From Argopecten irradians (lineage: Eukaryota; Mollusca; Bivalvia; Pectinida; Pectinidae), in NCBI RefSeq assembly GCF_041381155.1, contig NC_091141.1, positions 22,092,828 to 22,156,827 of the forward strand: a stretch of 64,000 nt of DNA, read 5' to 3'. A program made the translations under genes and the position numbers. A model generated the notes under the pieces. The model did no database searches. It worked only from the letters and a program-made list of their open reading frames with translations, and had not been told where the DNA came from. Shown here in pieces: positions 57,642 through 64,000 of this stretch. How positions within the stretch are numbered: the first letter of the stretch is position 1; every line of letters begins with the position of its first letter.

Positions 57642-58600
57642 ATATTCTACACGATGGGGTTGATATGTTCTCCAGTGACAGTCTAATCCTGCTAAAACAG
57701 TTACAGACAGGACAACTTGGCTAACGACGAGTAACGTGCTCTCTTGTTATTTTCCTCGCGTGCAACCTCTAAATAGACATCGATATTTATAGGAATGGCG
57801 GAATAATGCTGATTCAAACGAAACGAAATGTGATCAAAATATACATTTTGATACCTCTGATACATTGTATATAACTTAAGTTGATTTACTCCATCGCAAT
57901 ACTTCACAATAAAAGATGTCTTTAAAGCTATTTAACAAAATACTTTATAAAACGTCATATAGACCCTTGATTTATATTCTAAAATTAATTGAAAGTAAAA
58001 ATAATAAGGGAGACAACTCTACAATCCTTATGTAGTGCTGGAAAAAGACTAAATAGGAAACGCAGAATTTTCTGTTTGATAAAAATTACATTACCATTCC
58101 GAAACGGCTTCCAATTTTTTAATAATGGATTATAAACGATATTGATAATTTGGTAGATTCGGAAAAACATTTTTTTATTTAAATATATTTTATTTGCAAT
58201 TTTACAGTACAAAAAGGATTGGGCAAAAGTTTAAAAAAAAAGCCCGTTCCAATATTAAGCCCGTTCCAGTTATTTTTAACGTATTATAGAAGATAATGAT
58301 TATAATACTAGAGTAATGGGTCTTTTCCAGCTCAGGTGACAATCACATCTATAATGTATTAATTTACAATATTCCAGATTAACATATTCCACTGATAAAT
58401 AGCCCAATCATTGTATTGTATGTGCACAATCAGTATTGGTCAGAGTATTTCATAACATGTACCAACTGAGATTGGCATTGTTATTTAGCCGGAGCATATA
58501 TAAACAGTATTTATGATTAATACAATATTTAATGTTTACACAAAATTCCATGTACATTCAGTTTTTTTTTTTTTTTTTTTTTTTTTTTGTTACTTGTGCA
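57642..58600. other. JMJD6 5' flank
   Basis: No second gene recognised upstream of JMJD6. Poly-T run of about 27 at 58562-58588. Open frames here are short and unrecognised. Confidence 0.5.
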
Positions 58601-58616
58601 TATATATTTCCAAGAC

Positions 58617-58933
58617 CATCCTCGATACTCCAGGGGTTCCGATCACTTACGATCTCTACACCCCTGGACTATCTCTTAGTGAAATTGAAGGCAGCTCAGC
58701 TGAAAACATTTGACCAATCACAGGCCAGCAAAGATTTCCTTTGAAGACTACAGAGAGAGCGACGCCTAACATCAGAGTCACACAGTCAACCACAGTGTAC
58801 CGTTATACGGTTCTTTTGATGTACATCAAAGGACTAAATTACCTGTTCTTTCCAGTTGCCTCCAGTTTTACTATGAGATAGTCCAGGGGTGTAGAGATCG
58901 TAAGTGATCGGAACCCCTGGAATATCGAGGATG
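58617..58933. repeat. Fold-back element, arms about 85 bp, palindromic centre
   Basis: Left arm CATCCTCGATACTCCAGGGG onward through GATCTCTACACCCCTGGACT; right arm is its inverse, over 90% identical. The interior contains the perfect palindrome TTTGATGTACATCAAA at 58815-58830. Confidence 0.9.
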
Positions 58934-59012
58934 TTCCAAGACATGCTGTCAGATTATTTTTTAGTCAACATATGCCCGTGGTTTGTCTGAGTATATAAAA
59001 CCCAAACAAAAC

Positions 59013-59377
59013 TTAAAGATGCTCCACCGCCGACAAATGGTATTTTTTTCACTATCAAAACAGGACCAGACGATTTAGTATTTTTCTTCAGTTACAAAAG
59101 TTACTTACTTTACACCATTACCAACATCGAAAAGTTTGAGCTTCTAATTTTACTTCAAGTTAAAAATATGAAAAATAACTAATTGCATACCGAAAAAATT
59201 CCGTGGCACTATATCCTATATGGAATGAAGTACTGATTGCGCATGCACCAAAGGCAAAATAGATTATTTTATATTATTTTTTTGTGTTAATTAGACATAT
59301 CTATACATGATAAAACACCAATTATTGTTCAAATAATGAATATCATTTATGCTCTGTCGGCGGTGGAGCATCTTTAA
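59013..59377. mobile_element. MITE with TTAA target sites (AGATGCTCCACCGCCGACA termini)
   Basis: 365 bp. TTAAAGATGCTCCACCGCCG and its inverse CGGCGGTGGAGCATCTTTAA are perfect terminal repeats bounded by TTAA. AT-rich interior, no coding. Confidence 0.9.
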
Positions 59378-59655
59378 TACATGACAAATTGATACTGAAT
59401 TTACGTAGTCTAATTTAGTGAAGGACATGACGGAATCAGTAGGAAGTAATGTACTTAACTGTTAATCCACTGAAATCGTGACGCATACATAAGGTTAAAT
59501 GTTGTTAAAGATGATTGGATATAAGTACTTTTGGTTTTAAGTCATAACATATACATTGCTCTCATTTCGAATTTTTACACTAATAGGCACCTGTCCTACT
59601 TTATTTTACTATTTTTAACACAGTAAATACAAAAGCATTGACTTAATCCGATTTA

Positions 59656-61945
59656 ATGCTTTGGAGTGGGGACTTGTGGCAGAGGGTGTGGTTGATCGGG
59701 ATATGGGATGTTGTGGGTGGGGACTAGGGATAGTGGGTGGGGTTGATAGGGATATGGTATACTGTGAGGTGGGGACTGGTGATAGCTAGGGGGTATGGGT
59801 TGATAGAGATATGGGATGTTGTAGGGTGGGGAATAGTGATAGTGGGTGGGGTTGATCGGGATATGGGATGCTTTGGAGTGGGGACTTGTGGCAGTGTGGT
59901 TGATCGGGATATGGGATGTTGTGGGGTGGGGAATAGTGATCGGGGGTGTGGTTGATCGGGATATGGGATGCTTTGGAGTGGGGACTTGTGGCAGGGGGTG
60001 TTGTTGATCGGGATATGACATACTGTGGGCGGGGACTAGGGATAGTGGGTGGGGTTGATAGAGATATGGCATACTGTGGGGTGGGGACTGGTGATAGCTA
60101 GGGGGTGTGGGTTGATCGGGATATGGGATGCTTTGGAGTGGGGACTTGTGGCAGGGGTGTGGTTGATCGGGATATGGGATGTTGTGGGCTGGGGAATAGT
60201 GATAGGGGGTGTGGTTGATTGGGATATGGGATGCTTTGGAGTGGGGACTTGTGGCAGGGGGTGTGGTTGATCGGGATATGACATACGGTGGGTGGGGACT
60301 AGGGATAGTGGGTGGGGTTGATAGAGATATGGGATACTGTGGGGTGGGGACTGGTGATAGCTAGGGGGTATAGCGACTTTGAAGACATATACATTGACGA
60401 ACTTTATTTCCCTTAAATCGGTTGATCGGGATATGGGATGCTTTGGACTGGGGATTTGTGGCAGAGGGTGTGGTTGATCGGGATATGGGATGTTGTGGGT
60501 GGGGACTAGGGATAGTGGGTGGGGTTGATAGGGATATGGTATACTGTGAGGTGGGGACTGGTGATAGCTAGGGGGTATGGGTTGATAGAGATATGGGATG
60601 TTGTAGGGTGGGGAATAGTGATAGTGGGTGGGGTTGATCGGGATATGGGATGCTTTGGAGTGGGGACTTGTGGCAGGGGTGTGGTTGATCGGGATATGGG
60701 ATGTTGTGGGGTGGGGACTTGTGGCAGGGGGTGTTGTTGATCGGGATATGGGATGCTTTGGAGTGGGGACTTGTGGCAGGGGGTGTTGTTGATCGGGATA
60801 TGACATACTGTTGGCGGGGACTAGGGATAGTGGGTGGGGTTGATAGAGATATGGCATACTGTGGGGTGGGGACTGGTGATAGCTAGGGGGTGTGGGTTGA
60901 TCGGGATATGGGATGCTTTGGAGTGGGGACTTGTGGCAGGGGTGTGGTTAATCGGGATATGGGATGTTGTGGGCTGGGGAATAGTGATAGGGGGTGTGGT
61001 TGATTGGGATATGGGATGCTTTGGAGTGGGGACTTGTGGCAGGGGGTGTGGTTGATAGAGATATGGCATACTGTGGGGTGGGGACTGGTGATAGCTAGGG
61101 GGTATAGCGACTTTGAAGACATATACATTGACGAACTTTATTTCCCTTAAATCGGTTGATCGGGATATGGGATGCTTTGGAGTGGGGACTTGTGGCAGAG
61201 GGTGTGGTTGATCGGGATATGGGATGTTGTGGGTGGGGACTAGGGATAGTGGGTGGGGTTGATAGGGATATGGTATACTGTGAGGTGGGGACTGGTGATA
61301 GCTAGGGGGTATGGGTTGATAGAGATATGGGATGTTGTAGGGTGGGGAATAGTGATAGTGGGTGGGGTTGATCGGGATATGGGATGCTTTGGAGTGGGGA
61401 CTTGTGGCAGGGGTGTGGTTGATCGGGATATGGGATGTTGTGGGGTGGGGAGTAGTGATAGGGGGTGTGGTTGATCGGGATATGGGATGCATTGGAGTGG
61501 GGACTTGTGGCAGGGGTGTGGTTGATCGGGATATGGGATGTTGTGGGGTGGGGAGTAGTGATAGGGGGTGGGGTTGATCGGGATATGGGATGCTTTGGAG
61601 TGGGGACTTGTGGCAGGGGTGTGGTTGATCGGGATATGGGATGTTGTGGGGTGGGGAGTAGTGATAGGGGGTGTGGTTGATCGGGATATGGGATGCTTTG
61701 GAGTGGGGACTTGTGGCAGAGGGTGTGGTTGATCGGGATATGGGATGTTGTGGGTGGGGACTAGGGATAGTGGGTGGGGTTGATAGGGATATGGCATACT
61801 GTGGGGTGGAGACTGGTGATAGCTAGGGGGTGTGGGTTGATCGATATATGGGATGCTGTGGGGTGGGGACTGGTGATGGCTAAGGTTAGTTGGTTGATCG
61901 GGATATGGGATGCTGTGGGGTGGGGACTACTCAAGACTCTTACAT
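59656..61945 (+). repeat. G-rich minisatellite, units of about 51-53 bp, with higher-order repeats
   Basis: Units begin GTTGATCGGGATATGGGATG and differ in the middle (CTTTGGAGTGGGGACTTGTG, TTGTGGGGTGGGGAATAGTG, TACTGTGGGGTGGGGACTGG). A 50-bp non-repeat spacer starting TAGCGACTTTGAAGACATAT interrupts the array at 60371 and 61104, 733 bp apart. The same sequence forms the right flank at 61972. The long minus-strand open frames, rich in Pro, His and Ser, result from stop-free units near multiples of 3 bp. Confidence 0.95.
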
Positions 61946-62719
61946 GTAATTACGGTATAGGAGTTATGAGATAGCGACTTTGGAGACATACACATTGACG
62001 AACTTTATTTCACTTAAATCTGTTGGAGTATTAATAGTTTTACGACCTGCAACATTCCAGATGTAGCTTTAGTCTCGCCTGTCAATGGCTGACAATTTTG
62101 TGTTTACCTGGATTTGTGCTACATTGTAACGTGTAAGGTAGTACATCAAACACACAGTACATACCTTTCAGTTTGTATAAAGTCTATTATTATTGTATGT
62201 ATATATAACCCTATAGAGATCATTATGTCTTATAGTTAAGGAGGTATGCTATACCGAACACATTATACAAGTGTTTTAGTTGTTGCATATACCATGCACC
62301 AATGGTCTGTGTTAACATGTGTTTTGTTTTAAAATTAATTATTATGCTACCGTACAAAAATAAAAGAATGCGATTTGTGTTTGAAAAACTTATGAGTTAG
62401 TGTTTTATTTTAGAACTAAAAGTGTATCTGTTACTTCCTTCCACATTATTCAAATGACTTGTCATATAAGTAAGTATGTATATCGTGCTTTGTTTTAGAA
62501 TAAGAGTTTTGTGACCATCCACATTATATATACAAACGTGAAATGTTTTTGCATGAATTAAGGGTGTATGCTACGTTCCAAATATATTGATATATATATA
62601 TATATATCTATGTATGTGTGATTTTTTTTTAGAAATAAGGTTGTATGCTAAAATCTAGTGGGATTAAGGTGTTCCGACATATTATTACTAGCCCTCCGTC
62701 TTAAAGTTTGTGCTAGAAT

Positions 62720-62850
62720 TTCCGTGGAGTTGCCAGGTACTGACTGTAAGCGTTTTTCTATGGGTACTCTGGTTTCCCTTGCTTTCTAAACCTGCCAAAT
62801 CCTTGAAAGACCCGGGATATTATGAGCACGTAAAACAAGAACAGAAAATC
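62720..62850 (+). mobile_element. Decayed SINE 3' half
   Basis: GGAGTTGCCAGGTACTGACT, GGGTACTCTGGTTTCC and AACCTGCCAAATCCTTGAAA follow the order of the central domain in the SINE at 46951-47132, ending in GAGCACGTAAAACAAG. Confidence 0.6.
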
Positions 62851-62987
62851 AAATAACGAAAGGGACAAAATGAATATGTATAGTTCAAAAGGATACTCTC
62901 TAAAACTTGCATGTTGTCAACATCGTGTCCAGCATAAGACCAATTACATACACAATGTATAAATTTCCTTTTGCGTAGTAGATTTCA

Positions 62988-63043
62988 CCACGAAGATCGA
63001 CCCTTGTCTGACAAGCCACGAAGATCGACCCTTGTCTGACAAG
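62988..63043. repeat. 28-bp tandem duplication
   Basis: CCACGAAGATCGACCCTTGT plus CTGACAAG occurs twice without a gap (62988-63015, 63016-63043), identical. Confidence 0.95.
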
Positions 63044-63582
63044 CCGGATGCTGTTGTTGAATGTACATGTGTTGCGGAATAAATTACACACCAAATCGGA
63101 AGGGCCAATGGGTAGGGCTTGGTACTTCACTGTTAACCATTTGTATGTAAATTAACTTACAAAACGGATCGAAACACTTTATACGTGATAGTTTTATATA
63201 TGATTCTGTAGAAGGTACATGTAACTGTTTTCTCAGAACATTATAAGGATCTAGAGAGTGTAATCACGGAAATACATATGTAGCTATAGAGAATTTTCGA
63301 TCGGGGGAAGATCAAGTTAAATAGCTTTTAGCAAAACGGACATTTTAGTAATTTTAACAGCCCAGCAGGCACAAAGACGTTATATTGACGCCAACTAGAC
63401 GTCAGAACCCGACGTCGAATTCAAGTTTGATTTAAATCAGGATTTAAGTTGGAAGTGAATTTTTTAAACGTCAGACTCAGAGATCATATCAAACGAATAT
63501 CCAATGTTATAAAAAGATATATAGAAAATATGATATAATTCAACCGGATAATCCATCGTCGTAATTAAACATTTCGACAAAA

Positions 63583-64000
63583 ATGACAGGGATTGTTACC
63601 ACGGGAGTGTTAGCGGTCATTACTACGGGAATGGCAGCTAATATTACAACGGGAATTACCTCGGAATTCACAACTGGAACTCCGGATGTTCAGACAGAAA
63701 TAATGAACATTTCCAGAAATACGTCATTTGTTCACAGCTTGACGTTACAGCAGCTGAACGACGAGGAGTTTCATCGCCGTTTGGCACCTGTCATCTACCT
63801 CATCGTTTTGATGGTGATTGGTGCCCCAGGTAACTTTCTCGTCCTCGTTGTGTATTCTCGGTACTTTCCAAAATCTACCCACAGGACCTATATCATATGT
63901 TTGGCTGTCGTTGACCTTGCAGTCTGTCTCATTTCTCTTCCATTTGAAATTATAGAAATGCGATTTCAATATACTTTCTACAATGCGATCGCTTGTAAGT
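63583..64000 (+). CDS. Class A (rhodopsin-like) GPCR, N-terminal part, cut by the window end
   Basis: Open from ATG 63583 to the window end (139 codons). Extracellular N-terminus of about 70 residues with likely N-glycosylation sites (NIT, NIS, NTS). TM1 is VIYLIVLMVIGAPGNFLVLV with the conserved GN (Asn1.50). The intracellular loop SRYFPKSTHRTY precedes TM2, IICLAVVDLAVCLISLP, with Asp2.50. Then comes FEIIEMRFQYTFYNAIACK with the conserved Cys before TM3. The pattern resembles the expanded peptide/amine-receptor-like GPCRs of molluscs; the ligand cannot be told. The final GTAAGT could be mistaken for a donor, but reading on gives the expected Cys-Lys. Confidence 0.85.
   Translation, partial: MTGIVTTGVLAVITTGMAANITTGITSEFTTGTPDVQTEIMNISRNTSFVHSLTLQQLNDEEFHRRLAPVIYLIVLMVIGAPGNFLVLVVYSRYFPKSTHRTYIICLAVVDLAVCLISLPFEIIEMRFQYTFYNAIACK

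Noticed and set aside
59653-61797. Long minus-strand open frames (up to 273 codons) rich in Pro, His, Ser
   Set aside because: They coincide exactly with the G-rich minisatellite. The C-rich strand has few stops and unit lengths near multiples of three, no domain is present, and open frames also occur on the other strand.
63990-64000. Splice donor GTAAGT ending the GPCR exon
   Set aside because: Reading through gives ACK, the expected conserved cysteine at the start of TM3, so it is probably coding.

Overview
The window is eukaryotic, AT-rich and intron-rich. It most likely comes from a bivalve mollusc. The support is invertebrate orthologues of animal genes (ACP1, JMJD6), a farnesoic-acid-O-methyltransferase-like secreted protein of a kind common in molluscs, and dispersed repeats of a type I associate with bivalve genomes: tRNA-derived SINEs ending in a GCTGTTAATAGGACGTTAA-like tail, TTAA-flanked MITEs, and GTCGAC-rich TIR elements. 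Exact species was not determined.

Layout. (1) 194-16299, + strand: a complete six-exon low-molecular-weight protein tyrosine phosphatase (ACP1). Its 10-kb third intron carries a 6.3-kb satellite of about 109 copies of a 58-bp unit, plus several MITEs. (2) 20443-24123, + strand: a three-exon gene for a secreted protein with two farnesoic acid O-methyltransferase-like domains. (3) 24915-25596, + strand: a two-exon gene model for a small secreted peptide precursor that I do not recognise. (4) 25647-40877: a 15.2-kb repeat complex with long terminal inverted repeats and a 6-bp target duplication (GATGTG). It contains nested palindromes, direct repeats, a perfect 66-bp-arm hairpin and a younger 343-bp insertion with a 9-bp duplication. 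No protein in it is recognisable. (5) 40884-50203: gene-poor, with fold-backs, a SINE, a MITE and one decayed unidentified coding remnant. (6) 57641-50204, - strand: a complete nine-exon JMJD6 with all iron and 2-oxoglutarate ligands. A 60-bp minisatellite beside exon 7 has copied the exon end together with its splice donor nine extra times. (7) 58.5-62.0 kb: a fold-back, a TTAA MITE and a 2.3-kb G-rich minisatellite with higher-order structure. (8) 63583 to the window end, + strand: the 5' part of a class A GPCR.

The genes do not form a pathway. The unifying theme is structural: inverted repeats at many scales, and small tandem duplications that copy pieces of exons (ACP1 exon 4, JMJD6 exon 5, JMJD6 exon 7 end). 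All exon models were derived by reading the sequence for splice sites and comparing with remembered family sequences. No search was run.
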